Source of the DNA: Salipiger aestuarii
Lineage (GTDB): Bacteria > Pseudomonadota > Alphaproteobacteria > Rhodobacterales > Rhodobacteraceae
DNA length: 64,000 nt
Assembly: GCF_003259905.1 (NCBI RefSeq)
Contig: NZ_QLMG01000002.1
Location: forward strand, 124,001-188,000
Direction of reading: 5' to 3'
Shown: in pieces, positions 7,111 to 16,268 of the stretch
How the letters are laid out: each line of letters begins with the position of its first letter
Position numbering within the stretch: the stretch's first letter is position 1
Notes under the pieces: model-generated
What the model saw: only the letters and a program-made list of their open reading frames with translations
Database searches by the model: none
Told to the model about the DNA's origin: nothing
Translations under genes and position numbers: made by a program

Positions 7111-8412
7111 TCACACGATATCGAAAACGATCGCATCCCAGTCGTCGGCCATGATCCCCGACAGGAAAAATGAACCGTCGGCCCAGCCAAGACGCGTGCC
7201 CTCGTCGGATTGGGTCATCTCCACCTCATCGACCGACGCGACAATGCCGCGCAGTTCGATGCGGTCTGCGGACACGGCGAAGTCGGACACCAGATCATGC
7301 CCGTCGCCGTCGAAGAAAACGAACGTATCCGCGCCGCCGCCTCCGCGCAGGGTGTCGTTGCCAGCGCCGCCAACGACCCTGTCGCCGTAGGTGCCGCCAA
7401 AGATCAGGTCGTCGCCGGCGCCGCCCCGCAGCAAGTCCGCGCCAGAGCCCCCGTAAAGGGTGTCGTCATCGGCGCCGGCGTGCAAAGAGTCATCGCCGCC
7501 GCCTCCGTGCATCTGATCGCGCCCGGCTCCGCCATTGACCACGTCGGTCCCGAATGATCCGCCCTGGCGGGTATCGGTGTAAATGTCGTTTCCGTTCCCG
7601 AGCCAGGCGCGATCACGACCGTTCCCGCCGCGCACGATGTCGTTTCCGGCACCGCCGAACAGCCTGTCGTCCTGAGGATTGCCAAAGATCAGGTCATCGC
7701 CGGTGCCCCCGCGCAGGGTGTCGGCGCCGGTGCCGCCGATGATCGTGTCGGCGCCGCCATTGCCAACGACGCTGTCGGTACCGGCGCCTGCGTCAATGCG
7801 GTTCGCAACCGGCGTCGCGGTGATCCGCGCGTTTCCAGACAGGGCACCGGCGGCATCGAACCACCCCCGTGTGTCAAGCGCCCGCACGACAAGATCGGCC
7901 ACGGCCTGTGCGGCGAGCTGGTTGATGTGCATGTAATCTACTGCGGGGTCGCGAAAATACGCGGCTGGCAGATAATCGTCCACCAGCGGCATCGCATCGG
8001 TCCAGTCCAGAACATGACCGGGCCAGCGGCGATCCATCTCATCCCAGATTTCCGTCAGAATGGCGCCGGTCCCTGACGCCAGCCCCGACCCGTAGGGCAG
8101 GATCGGGGGGATGATCAGAAACCGCAGATGCCCCAGCGCGTCGATGGCGACGCGCAGGTCGTCGAGGTACGCGGCGACATCCGGCACGCCATCGGCGATC
8201 GGCAGCCCGTTCCAGCTGCCGTCCCAGATCACGGTCGTACCGGCCAGCAATGCGGCGTTTTCGGGGGCGGTCACGCGCGCCGCGACGCCCGCCAGCCCGG
8301 ACCCGCCGACCGAAGTCGTCTGCACCGCGTAAGCGCCGACGATCCTGCCAATTTCCGAACTGAGCCGAGTGGACATCAGGCTGTCGCCTTCGGTGCGAAT
8401 GAATGTCTGCAA
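7111..8412 (-). CDS. Secreted SGNH/GDSL hydrolase with C-terminal RTX calcium-binding repeats
   Basis: From a TTG at 8412, preceded by AAGAGG with 5-bp spacing, the protein is 433 residues and starts MQTFIRTEGDSLMST. This places the GDSL nucleophile Ser at residue 11. VDYMHINQ later supplies the Asp-x-x-His of block V, so an SGNH hydrolase domain covers about residues 1-190. From about residue 200 to 375 there are many GGxGxDxLx nonapeptides that form a calcium-binding beta-roll, ending in FVFFDGDGHDLVSDF, a typical RTX C-terminus. There is no Sec signal, which fits type I secretion. The later in-frame ATG (8376) would lose the catalytic Ser and is rejected. No type I secretion genes are nearby. 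Confidence 0.85.
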   Translation of the reverse strand: MQTFIRTEGDSLMSTRLSSEIGRIVGAYAVQTTSVGGSGLAGVAARVTAPENAALLAGTTVIWDGSWNGLPIADGVPDVAAYLDDLRVAIDALGHLRFLIIPPILPYGSGLASGTGAILTEIWDEMDRRWPGHVLDWTDAMPLVDDYLPAAYFRDPAVDYMHINQLAAQAVADLVVRALDTRGWFDAAGALSGNARITATPVANRIDAGAGTDSVVGNGGADTIIGGTGADTLRGGTGDDLIFGNPQDDRLFGGAGNDIVRGGNGRDRAWLGNGNDIYTDTRQGGSFGTDVVNGGAGRDQMHGGGGDDSLHAGADDDTLYGGSGADLLRGGAGDDLIFGGTYGDRVVGGAGNDTLRGGGGADTFVFFDGDGHDLVSDFAVSADRIELRGIVASVDEVEMTQSDEGTRLGWADGSFFLSGIMADDWDAIVFDIV

Positions 8413-9042
8413 CAGAACCTCTTGGTTATGACCAACATAGCATCGGCGGACCCGGCGCAAAACTCAATGGCTCGCGGTGCGGCGCCACCCGGATGCTTCA
8501 AAGCAATTAGCGGTATCCCGCAGGCCGACCGGGGGCTCCCTTCTACCGCGCGAGAGCGCGGCGCGATACGCCACGCTCCGGGTTGTTGCCGGCAAGCCCG
8601 GCGGCGGCAGAAAGGCCTTCGCCGCCCCGGTTACCGCATCCGGTCAGACCGAGCCCGAGCTTCGGATCACACAGGACCCGCCTTGAGGCGCCCGCCTGCC
8701 GTGCGGGCGCCGGGACGTAGCGTCATCGGATATGGGTGGAGCACCCTGAAAAACCGCTGCGCCCGACCGCTATGTCCGGCCTGCCTCCGGCGGGAGTTTA
8801 TTTGGCAAGATGAAGCCGGGGCGCGGCGCTTGACCTTCATCTTGCCCGATAAACTCCGGGGGGCCCGAAGGGCGGGGGCAGCGCCCCCTCTGCCGTGGGG
8901 GCGTGTCCAAAAGGCAGGGGAGGGCGGACGGCCCTTCCCAAGGACGGCACGTTTTGCTACTCTGACATGTACGACCCGGGCCAACCTGGGCGGATACAGG
9001 CAGACACCCGGCGCAATGCCGGAATTCACGAGCGGTGATCCC
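8413..9042. other. 630-bp intergenic region upstream of ftsW
   Basis: The region holds no credible gene, although the ftsW frame happens to stay open through it. It is rich in GC hairpins such as GCCCGCC/GGCGGGC-type arms at 8690-8715 and GGGGGC/GCCCCC near 8875. It contains the long inverted repeat described separately. The promoter of the ftsW cluster is presumably here, but I could not identify -35/-10 boxes with confidence. Confidence 0.6.
8793..8857. repeat. Long inverted repeat, 23-nt arms around a 19-nt loop
   Basis: Arms 8793-8815 (starting GGAGTTTATTTGGCAAGATG) and 8835-8857 pair at 21 of 23 positions, the two mismatches being TT against CG. The arm sequence resembles a dispersed intergenic palindrome I associate with Rhodobacteraceae, an unverified recollection. 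No run of T follows either arm, so a simple terminator is less likely. Confidence 0.8.
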
Positions 9043-10209
9043 ATGACGGAAATGGTTTACGGCACGGCTCCCGTGCGTGAGGGCGAGCCCGTATTGCCCA
9101 AGTGGTGGCGCACGGTCGATCGCTGGGCGCTGACCTGCGTGTTGATGTTGTTCGGCATCGGCATCCTGCTGGGGCTGGCGGCGTCGCCGCCGCTGGCCGA
9201 GCGCAATGGGCTTGCGCATTTTCACTATGTCCAGCGGCAGGCGTTTTTCGGCGCATTGGCGCTAAGCGCGATGATGTTGACGTCGATGTTGTCGCCGGTG
9301 GTGGTGCGGCGGGTCGCGGTTATCGGCTTTGTGCTGTCGTTTGTGGCGCTGCTGGGGTTGCCCGTCTTTGGCAGCGATTTCGGCAAGGGGGCCGTGCGTT
9401 GGTATTCGCTTGGCTTTGCTTCGGTGCAGCCGTCCGAATTTCTCAAGCCGTTGTTCGTGATCGTCGCGGCCTGGATGATGGCCGCAAATCAGGAGGTGGG
9501 CGGGCCTCCGGGCAAGCTTTGGTCGTTCGGGCTGACGATCACGATCGTGCTTGCGCTGGCGCTTCAGCCCGATTTCGGGCAGGCGAGTCTTGTATTGTTC
9601 GGCTGGGGCGTGATGTGGTTTGTGGCAGGGGCGCCGATGATCCTGCTGCTGGGCATGGCGGGGCTCACGGTGCTGGGCGGCATGTTCGCCTACAACAACT
9701 CGGAACACTTCGCGCGACGGATCGACGGCTTTCTGACGCCGGACGTCGATCCGCGCACCCAGCTTGGCTATGCGACCAATGCCATTCAGGAGGGCGGGTT
9801 TTTCGGCGTCGGCGTCGGCGAAGGCCAGGTGAAATGGTCGTTGCCCGATGCGCACACCGATTTCATCATCGCCGTGGCGGCCGAGGAATACGGTCTGATC
9901 CTGGTGCTGGTGATCATCGCGCTTTACACCGTTGTGGTGGTGCGCTCGCTGCTGCGGTTGATGCGCGAGCGCGATCCGTTCATCCGGCTGGCAGGCACCG
10001 GGCTTGCCGCCATGTTCGGCGTGCAGGCGATGATCAACATGGGGGTCGCGGTGCGGTTGTTGCCGGCCAAGGGCATGACGTTGCCGTTCGTCAGCTACGG
10101 CGGGTCGTCGCTGATTGCGGGCGGGATCGCTGTGGGCATGTTGCTGGCCTTCACCCGGTCGCGCCCCCAGGGCGAAATCGGCGAAATCCTGCGCGGCATG
10201 CGCAGGTAG
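9043..10209 (+). CDS. ftsW: Cell division protein FtsW (SEDS peptidoglycan glycosyltransferase)
   Basis: The 388-residue polytopic membrane protein has about ten hydrophobic segments and SEDS family landmarks: GAVRWYSLGFASVQPSEFLKP, a loop with PDAHTDFIIAVAAEEYG (typical of FtsW/RodA) and KGMTLPFVSYGGSSLIAGGI near the C-terminus. FtsW polymerises lipid II at the division septum with FtsI. The ATG at 9043 was chosen; an ATG at 9016 in the same frame is possible. It leads the division cluster here, with murG 140 bp downstream. The genes usually found before it (mraY, murD) are not in this window. Confidence 0.93.
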   Translation: MTEMVYGTAPVREGEPVLPKWWRTVDRWALTCVLMLFGIGILLGLAASPPLAERNGLAHFHYVQRQAFFGALALSAMMLTSMLSPVVVRRVAVIGFVLSFVALLGLPVFGSDFGKGAVRWYSLGFASVQPSEFLKPLFVIVAAWMMAANQEVGGPPGKLWSFGLTITIVLALALQPDFGQASLVLFGWGVMWFVAGAPMILLLGMAGLTVLGGMFAYNNSEHFARRIDGFLTPDVDPRTQLGYATNAIQEGGFFGVGVGEGQVKWSLPDAHTDFIIAVAAEEYGLILVLVIIALYTVVVVRSLLRLMRERDPFIRLAGTGLAAMFGVQAMINMGVAVRLLPAKGMTLPFVSYGGSSLIAGGIAVGMLLAFTRSRPQGEIGEILRGMRR

Positions 10210-10349
10210 CGCGGCGCCTGACGGGCAGGGGTTTTCCCGCATCGGACGCTGGTCTAAGGAGGCCCGCATTCTAGGGGCGCCCCTCGCCCCGTCATCAGCG
10301 GTACATCCCTGCGGGGTGCGGTACGATCAAGCGGAGGCAAGCGGCCAAG

Positions 10350-11483
10350 ATGGAAGAGCGGTTCAGGCGTCCCTTGCTTGTCATGGCGGCAGGCGGCACC
10401 GGCGGGCACATGTTTCCAGCCCAGGCGCTGGCTGAAATCATGTTGCGGCGCGGCTGGCGGGTGAAACTGAGCACCGATGCGCGCGGCGCGCGCTATACCG
10501 GCGGCTTTCCCCACAGCACCGAGATCGAGCAGGTCGCCTCGGCCACCTTCGCCCGCGGCGGTGTGCTGGCAAAGCTGGGGGTGCCATTTCGCATAGCGTC
10601 CGGGGTTTTGCAGGCGGTGCTGGGGTTCCGCAAGGATCGTCCTGACGTGGTGGTGGGTTTTGGCGGTTATCCGTCAATCCCGGCACTGGCGGCGGCGCAG
10701 ATCCTGAAGCTGCCGCGAATGATCCACGAACAGAACGGCGTGCCCGGCCGGGTGAACGAGGTATTTTCGAAAAAGGTCGATGTCGTCGCCTGCGGCACCT
10801 GGCCAACCGCGCTGCCCGCGGGGGTCGAGGCCGTGCATACCGGCAATCCGGTGCGCATGGCGGTGCGCGAGCGGACGGGCGCGGGTTACATGGTGCCCGG
10901 TGAATACCCGATGTCGATCCTTGTGATCGGTGGCAGCCAGGGTGCGCGCATCCTGTCCGACGTGGTGCCCCCGGCGATCGAAAAGCTGCCCGTCTCCGTT
11001 CTGCGCAACCTGCGTGTCAGCCATCAGGCGCGGGATGAGGACGGCGAGCGCGTGGCCCGGTTTTATTTCGATCACGCCATCGACGCCGATGTGCAGCCGT
11101 TTTTCGATGACATCCCGGCGCGGATGTCCGAGGCGCAGCTGGTGATTTCGCGCGCCGGAGCGTCATCGGTGGCCGATATTTCGGTGATCGGGCGCCCGGC
11201 GATCCTTGTGCCCTACGCGGTGGCGGCAGGGGATCATCAGACTGTCAATGCGCAGGGTCTTGTGGACGCGGGGGCGGCGATCCGCATTCCCGAAAGCAGG
11301 CTGACGGTGGATGCGATGACCCAGGCGATCCTTGCGGTTCTGACCAACCCCGAAGGCGCGGCGCAGATGGCCCATGCGGCGATGCGCCTGTCCAGGCCCG
11401 ATGCGGCAGAGCATCTCGCGGCGCTGGTCGAACATCTGGCAGGTATGCAAGAGCAACACGAAACACAGGACGGGCAGGCATGA
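10350..11483 (+). CDS. murG: UDP-GlcNAc:lipid I N-acetylglucosaminyltransferase MurG
   Basis: The 377-residue protein has the N-terminal GGTGGH motif (residues about 15-20) and [30 protein letters not shown] and VIGGSQGA follow, and the C-terminal donor-binding block includes [12 protein letters not shown] and the [14 protein letters not shown] region. It adds GlcNAc to lipid I on the inner leaflet to form lipid II. Its stop overlaps the start of murC (ATGA), indicating translational coupling. Confidence 0.96.
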   Translation: MEERFRRPLLVMAAGGTGGHMFPAQALAEIMLRRGWRVKLSTDARGARYTGGFPHSTEIEQVASATFARGGVLAKLGVPFRIASGVLQAVLGFRKDRPDVVVGFGGYPSIPALAAAQILKLPRMIHEQNGVPGRVNEVFSKKVDVVACGTWPTALPAGVEAVHTGNPVRMAVRERTGAGYMVPGEYPMSILVIGGSQGARILSDVVPPAIEKLPVSVLRNLRVSHQARDEDGERVARFYFDHAIDADVQPFFDDIPARMSEAQLVISRAGASSVADISVIGRPAILVPYAVAAGDHQTVNAQGLVDAGAAIRIPESRLTVDAMTQAILAVLTNPEGAAQMAHAAMRLSRPDAAEHLAALVEHLAGMQEQHETQDGQA

Positions 11484-12910
11484 AACACGAAAGGCATGGC
11501 GACAGGGGCATGATGAACGCAGCGACGAAACTTCCCGGCGACGTGGGCGCGATCCATTTCGTGGGCATCGGCGGCATCGGGATGTCGGGCATTGCCGAGG
11601 TTCTGCTGAACCATGGCTATGTGGTGCAGGGCTCGGATCTGAAACGGTCGAAAATCACCGAGCGGCTGGAAGCCATGGGGGCGCTGATCTACGAAGGGCA
11701 GGCGGCAGAGAACCTCGCCGAGGCCGAAGTGGTGGTGATCAGCTCGGCCATCAAGCCGGGAAACCCCGAACTGGACGAGGCGCGCCGTCGCGGGTTGCCC
11801 GTTGTGCGCCGGGCCGAAATGCTGGCCGAACTGATGCGGCTGAAATCCAACGTCGCCGTGGCGGGCACCCATGGCAAGACGACGACGACCACGATGGTCG
11901 CGACGCTGCTGGATGCCGGGAAATACGATCCCACGGTCATCAACGGCGGCATCATCCATGCCTACGGATCGAACGCGCGCGTAGGTCTGGGCGAGTGGAT
12001 GGTGGTCGAGGCGGATGAATCCGACGGCACCTTCAACCGACTTCCCGCGACCATCGCCATCGTGACCAATATCGACCCCGAGCATATGGAACACTGGGGC
12101 AGCATCGAAAACCTGCGCGATGGATTCTATCAGTTCGTGTCGAACATTCCCTTTTACGGTCTCGCCGTGTGCTGCACCGACCACGCCGAGGTGCAGGCGC
12201 TGGTGGGGCGCGTCAGCGATCGCCGTATCACCACTTACGGCTTCAACGCGCAGGCCGACGTGCGTGCGGTCAACCTGCATTACGAAAAGGGCATTGCCCA
12301 TTTCGACATCCAGCTTCAGGCCGAAGACAAGATCATCGAAGGCTGTACCCTGCCAATGCCCGGGGATCACAATGTGTCCAACGCGCTGGCATCGGTGGCC
12401 GTGGCGCGCCACCTGGGAATGCGACGCGAAGACATCCGCGCGGCACTTGCAAGTTTTGGCGGCGTCAACCGGCGGTTCACCCGCGTGGGCGAGGTAAACG
12501 GCGTCACCATCATCGACGACTACGGCCATCACCCGGTAGAAATTGCCGCCGTGCTGAAGGCAGCGCGGCAGGCATCCGAGGGCCGGGTGATCGCGGTGCA
12601 CCAACCGCACCGCTATTCGCGCCTGCATACGCTGTTCGATGATTTCTGCGCCTGTTTTAACGAGGCGGACGTGGTCGCCATCGCCGAAGTCTATGCCGCG
12701 GGCGAAGACCCGATCCCCGGCGCGACCCGCGACGATCTGGTGGCCGGTCTGATCCGCCACGGGCATCGGCACGCAAGAGCGATCCTCAGCGAGGACGATC
12801 TGGAACGGCTGGTGCGCGAGCAGGGGCGACCGGGCGATATGGTGGTCTGTCTCGGGGCGGGTACGATCTCGGCCTGGGCCAACAACCTGCCGGCGCGCCT
12901 TGACTCCTGA
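11480..12910 (+). CDS. murC: UDP-N-acetylmuramate--L-alanine ligase MurC
   Basis: The 476-residue Mur ligase begins with [12 protein letters not shown] (UDP-binding Rossmann loop) and has the ATP loop GTHGKTTTT around residue 130. [21 protein letters not shown] and [10 protein letters not shown] are the conserved central and C-terminal motifs. It adds the first amino acid of the stem peptide in the cytoplasm. The ATG at 11480 overlaps the murG stop. ATGs at 11510 and 11513 lie just after AGGGG and are plausible alternatives that would remove 10-11 residues. Confidence 0.96.
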   Translation: MKHERHGDRGMMNAATKLPGDVGAIHFVGIGGIGMSGIAEVLLNHGYVVQGSDLKRSKITERLEAMGALIYEGQAAENLAEAEVVVISSAIKPGNPELDEARRRGLPVVRRAEMLAELMRLKSNVAVAGTHGKTTTTTMVATLLDAGKYDPTVINGGIIHAYGSNARVGLGEWMVVEADESDGTFNRLPATIAIVTNIDPEHMEHWGSIENLRDGFYQFVSNIPFYGLAVCCTDHAEVQALVGRVSDRRITTYGFNAQADVRAVNLHYEKGIAHFDIQLQAEDKIIEGCTLPMPGDHNVSNALASVAVARHLGMRREDIRAALASFGGVNRRFTRVGEVNGVTIIDDYGHHPVEIAAVLKAARQASEGRVIAVHQPHRYSRLHTLFDDFCACFNEADVVAIAEVYAAGEDPIPGATRDDLVAGLIRHGHRHARAILSEDDLERLVREQGRPGDMVVCLGAGTISAWANNLPARLDS

Positions 12911-12920
12911 GCGCAAGCCA

Positions 12921-12993
12921 AAGATTTTTCGTACGAAAAATCTTGTGAACGACCGGGATGGGGCGGCAAGAATTTTCGTACGAAAATTCTTGC
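12921..12993. repeat. Paired perfect palindromes between murC and the DUF2484 gene (pair B)
   Basis: 12921-12944 is a perfect 24-bp palindrome with half-site AAGATTTTTCGT. 12966-12993 is a perfect 28-bp palindrome with half-site GCAAGAATTTTCGT. Both centre on TTCGTACGAA and are 21 bp apart. They lie 10 bp after the murC stop, so they could act as stem-loops in the transcript, but the division cluster continues downstream in the same direction. Confidence 0.9.
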
Positions 12994-13018
12994 GCTTGGC
13001 CGGCGCGCGGAGCGCATC

Positions 13019-13267
13019 ATGAGCCTGTCGCTTTTCATGGCCTGTGGCTGGGGGATCATCGCCAACGTAATGGGCATGCTGCCGGCGCGCGACAATCATT
13101 GGCGACGGGCGAGGCTCCTTATCGGTACGGGGTGTCCCATCGTGGTCTATGTGGGCTGGCAACACGGCCCGTGGATCGCCTTGATCGTCTTCGCCGCGAT
13201 GGCAAGCGTGCTGCGCTGGCCGTTGCGTTATCTTTTGCGCCGTGTCACCGCCCGTTTGCGCGGATGA
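13019..13267 (+). CDS. DUF2484 family small membrane protein
   Basis: The 82-residue protein has two or three hydrophobic segments ([39 protein letters not shown]) separated by a basic, Trp-containing turn ([12 protein letters not shown]) and ends with a basic tail. Its sequence and its place between murC and murB match the DUF2484 family, which I know from Rhodobacterales division clusters. Function is unknown. Conserved linkage suggests a role at the inner membrane in wall synthesis or division. Confidence 0.8.
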   Translation: MSLSLFMACGWGIIANVMGMLPARDNHWRRARLLIGTGCPIVVYVGWQHGPWIALIVFAAMASVLRWPLRYLLRRVTARLRG

Positions 13268-13302
13268 CGTCCTGCCAGGCCCGTGACATGAAGGCAAACA
13301 CC

Positions 13303-14250
13303 ATGACCTTTCCTGCGACCCGAGGGCGCCTGACGCCCGACCGCCCTCTTTGCGATCTGACCTGGCTGCGCGTGGGCGGGCCTGCCGATGCGCTTTATCA
13401 GCCTGCCGATCTTGAAGATCTGCAAGGTTTTCTTGCGACGCTGGCGCCGGACGTGCCGGTGTTTCCCATGGGGGTCGGATCGAACCTCATCGTTCGGGAC
13501 GGGGGGCTGCGCGCGGTCGTTATCCGCCTGGGCCGCGGGTTCAACCGGATCGAAACCGACGGCACACGCGTGACAGCCGGGGCCGCCGCGCTGGACGCGC
13601 ATGTGGCGCGCAAGGCCGCCGCCGCGGGCATCGACCTGACCTTTCTGCGCACCGTCCCGGGCAGTATCGGCGGGGCGCTGCGGATGAACGCGGGGTGTTA
13701 CGGCAGCTATGTCGCGGATCATCTTGTCGAGGCCCGCGCGGTGACCCGCGAGGGGGCTTTGGTCACGCTCGACCCGCAGGATCTGGCGTTTGGCTATCGA
13801 AACAGCACGCTGCCCGAAGGCTGGGTTCTGACCGAGGCGGTGTTCGAGGGTCTGTCAAGCGATCCCTCCGCGCTGGAGGCGCGCATGCAGGCGCAATTGG
13901 AACAGCGCGACGCCACCCAGCCGACCAGGGACCGCACCGCCGGATCGACCTTTCGCAATCCCGCCGGGTTCAGCTCGACCGGGCGGGCGGATGACACGCA
14001 TGAGCTGAAGGCTTGGAAGGTGATCGAAAACGCCGGAATGCGCGGCGCCACGGTCGGCGGCGCGCAGATGAGCCCCAAGCACGCGAATTTCCTTGTGAAT
14101 ACCGGACAGGCGACCGCGGATGATCTGGAACGTCTGGGCGAAGAAGTGCGAAAAAGGGTTTTCCAACACAGCGGAATACAGCTAGAGTGGGAAATCATGC
14201 GGGTCGGTGATCCGCAGCTGGGTGGGTCCGAAGGATCGACCGAAAACTGA
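13303..14250 (+). CDS. murB: UDP-N-acetylenolpyruvoylglucosamine reductase MurB
   Basis: The 315-residue FAD enzyme reduces UDP-GlcNAc-enolpyruvate to UDP-MurNAc. Visible motifs are [47 protein letters not shown] and GSTFRNP, the Ser of which is the catalytic proton donor. KHANFLVN lies near the C-terminus. The ATG at 13303 has AAGG at good spacing; an in-frame ATG at 13288 is possible. The short form without the extra E. coli-type domain is usual in alphaproteobacteria. Confidence 0.95.
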   Translation: MTFPATRGRLTPDRPLCDLTWLRVGGPADALYQPADLEDLQGFLATLAPDVPVFPMGVGSNLIVRDGGLRAVVIRLGRGFNRIETDGTRVTAGAAALDAHVARKAAAAGIDLTFLRTVPGSIGGALRMNAGCYGSYVADHLVEARAVTREGALVTLDPQDLAFGYRNSTLPEGWVLTEAVFEGLSSDPSALEARMQAQLEQRDATQPTRDRTAGSTFRNPAGFSSTGRADDTHELKAWKVIENAGMRGATVGGAQMSPKHANFLVNTGQATADDLERLGEEVRKRVFQHSGIQLEWEIMRVGDPQLGGSEGSTEN

Positions 14251-14363
14251 GGCCGGACAACCGGCCCGTCTGCGCCAGACGCGCAGCCCGAGCAGGGCAC
14301 CAGACACGAACCGGGCCACACCCCGGCAGCGCGGGCGATAGCCCGGCATGACGACAGGCGGAG

Positions 14364-14403
14364 TCCGGATCGAACCGGACGCGCCGGACTGACAAAGTCC
14401 GGG
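14364..14403. repeat. Two adjacent stem-loops in the murB-ddl gap
   Basis: GTCCGG/CCGGAC (14364-14381, 6-nt loop) is followed after 3 bp by CCGGACT/AGTCCGG (14385-14403, 5-nt loop). The shared CCGGAC core means alternative pairings between the two hairpins are possible. Confidence 0.65.
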
Positions 14404-14423
14404 GGCACACCTTCGGGCGGCAG

Positions 14424-14448
14424 AAAAACAAAAGGGGGCAACGCCCCC
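14424..14448 (-). terminator. Rho-independent terminator-like hairpin oriented antisense to the cluster
   Basis: A GGGGGC/GCCCCC stem with a 3-nt loop (14434-14448) is followed, on the minus strand, by TTTTGTTTTT (14433-14424). The T-tract is on the minus-strand side only, so it would stop transcripts coming from ddl towards murB. No minus-strand gene is present here. Confidence 0.5.
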
Positions 14449-14469
14449 CAGGATCAAGGCGGTTTGGGG

Positions 14470-15384
14470 ATGTCGAGCAGGGCAAACCCGAAAGTGGCGG
14501 TGTTGCTTGGTGGACCCTCGGCTGAACGCGAGGTGTCGCTGAGTTCCGGGCAGGAATGCGCCGCTGCTTTGAGGGGCGAAGGTTATCAAGTGACCGAGGT
14601 CGATGCCGGCCCGGATCTTGCGCAGCGGCTGACGGCGCTTGCGCCGGATGTGGTGTTCAACGCGCTGCACGGGCGCTGGGGCGAGGACGGCTGCGTGCAG
14701 GGTCTGCTGGAATGGTTGCGCCTTCCGTATACGCATTCCGGTGTACTGGCCTCGGCGCTTGCGATGGACAAGGAGCGGTCGAAGAATGCCTATCGCGCGG
14801 CGGGACTGCCGGTCGTCGACAGCCTTCTTGCCGACAAGTCCGAGATCGAGGCGGCCCACCTGATGGCGCCGCCCTATGTGGTCAAACCCTATAACGAAGG
14901 CTCGTCCGTTGGCGTCTACCTCGTGCAGCAGGGGGCGAACGCGCCGCCGCGGCTGGCCGCCGAAATGCCCGACACGCTGATGGTGGAAACCTATGCGCCG
15001 GGGCGTGAACTGACCACCACCGTCATGGGCGATCGGGCGCTGACCGTGACCGACATCCTGACCGACGGCTGGTACGATTACGACGCCAAGTACAAGGCGG
15101 GCGGGTCGCGCCATGTGATCCCGGCGCAGATCCCGCAAGCCATATTCGATGCCTGTCTCGACCACGCCTTGCAGGCCCATGAGGTGCTGGGGTGCCGTGG
15201 CCTCAGCCGCACGGATTTTCGCTGGGATGAAAGCCGGGGGCTGGACGGGTTGATTCTGCTGGAAACCAACACCCAGCCCGGCATGACACCAACCTCGCTT
15301 GCCCCCGAGCAGGCAGCGCACTGCGGCGTGAGCTTCGGGCAATTGTGCCGCTGGATGGTGGAGGACGCTTCTTGCAACCGATGA
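14470..15384 (+). CDS. ddl: D-alanine--D-alanine ligase
   Basis: The 304-residue ATP-grasp enzyme makes the D-Ala-D-Ala terminus of the stem peptide. Visible are [53 protein letters not shown], and [20 protein letters not shown], which supplies the metal ligands and the closing Gly-rich loop. The ATG at 14470 has an AAGGCGG site 7 bp upstream. The stop overlaps the ATG of ftsQ (ATGA). Confidence 0.95.
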   Translation: MSSRANPKVAVLLGGPSAEREVSLSSGQECAAALRGEGYQVTEVDAGPDLAQRLTALAPDVVFNALHGRWGEDGCVQGLLEWLRLPYTHSGVLASALAMDKERSKNAYRAAGLPVVDSLLADKSEIEAAHLMAPPYVVKPYNEGSSVGVYLVQQGANAPPRLAAEMPDTLMVETYAPGRELTTTVMGDRALTVTDILTDGWYDYDAKYKAGGSRHVIPAQIPQAIFDACLDHALQAHEVLGCRGLSRTDFRWDESRGLDGLILLETNTQPGMTPTSLAPEQAAHCGVSFGQLCRWMVEDASCNR

Positions 15385-16268
15385 CCGATGCCCCCGAGCC
15401 GCATTTCATTCGGCCCGATCCCGCGCCGTCGCGCCTGAAATATCGCATCGAACGCCTGATGCTGACCCCGCTGTTCCGCCTTGCGCTGCGGGTCGGGGTG
15501 CCGGCGCTGATCGGTTTCGGCGCGGCAAGCTGGTATTTCAGCTACGAAGACCACCGCACTGCCGTGGTCGACGGATACACAAACCTGCGCACCCAGATTC
15601 AGAACCGCCCCGAATTTCGCGTCAATCTGATGGCCATCGACGGGGCCAGCGCCAGCGTCGCGGACGACATCCGCGAGATCGTGTCGCTGGATTTCCCGAT
15701 GTCGTCGTTCGATCTTGATCTGGACCTGATGCGCGCGACGGTCACCGCGCTGGACGCGGTCAAGGCCGCTCGGATCCGCATCCGGTCGGGCGGGGTGTTG
15801 CAGGTGGATGTGACCGAACGGGTGCCTGTCGCCCTGTGGCGCAACGCGCGCGGGCTGGAATTGCTGGACAAGACCGGCGTGCATGTCGGCCCGGTTGCCG
15901 CGCGCGGCCAGCGCCCTGATTTGCCGGTCATCGCCGGGATCGGCGCCGATGCGCATGTGGCCGAAGCGGTCGCGCTGGTGCGGGCCGCCGCCCCGCTGGC
16001 CGAACGGTTGCGCGGGCTGGAACGCATGGGCGCGCGGCGCTGGGATGTGGTGCTGGATCGCGGACAGCGCATCATGCTGCCCGAGGATAACGCCGTGCAG
16101 GCGCTGGAACGCGCCATCGCGATGGACCAGGCGGTCGACATGCTGGGCCGCGACATCGCTGCTGTCGACCTCAGGCTGCCGCGGCGCCCGACGCTGCGGC
16201 TGACCGGGGCCGGGCAAGAACAATACTGGCGGATCAAGGCCATGGAGACCGGAGAAAAACAACAATGA
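15381..16268 (+). CDS. ftsQ: Cell division protein FtsQ
   Basis: The 295-residue bitopic protein has a short cytoplasmic N-terminus, one transmembrane segment (about residues 34-56, [20 protein letters not shown]) and a POTRA-like periplasmic domain. Later conserved blocks are [28 protein letters not shown] and [12 protein letters not shown]. It links FtsA/FtsZ to the FtsB-FtsL-FtsWI machinery. The ATG overlaps the ddl stop. A TTG at 15372 follows GGAGG at ideal spacing and may be the true start, which would add three residues. Confidence 0.92.
   Translation: MTDAPEPHFIRPDPAPSRLKYRIERLMLTPLFRLALRVGVPALIGFGAASWYFSYEDHRTAVVDGYTNLRTQIQNRPEFRVNLMAIDGASASVADDIREIVSLDFPMSSFDLDLDLMRATVTALDAVKAARIRIRSGGVLQVDVTERVPVALWRNARGLELLDKTGVHVGPVAARGQRPDLPVIAGIGADAHVAEAVALVRAAAPLAERLRGLERMGARRWDVVLDRGQRIMLPEDNAVQALERAIAMDQAVDMLGRDIAAVDLRLPRRPTLRLTGAGQEQYWRIKAMETGEKQQ

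Noticed and set aside
8128-9042. Long plus-strand frame continuing in phase into ftsW
   Set aside because: It overlaps the RTX hydrolase antisense and encodes Arg/Pro-rich, family-less sequence; ftsW homology starts only at about 9043.
14340-14425. tRNA-like piece on the minus strand: a CGGAC/GTCCG stem with a 7-nt loop followed by a GGTTCGATCC-type arm
   Set aside because: No matching acceptor stem or D-arm lies upstream at the right distance, the variable loop is too short, the position after the putative anticodon is a pyrimidine, and there is no CCA. It is better explained as two plain hairpins.
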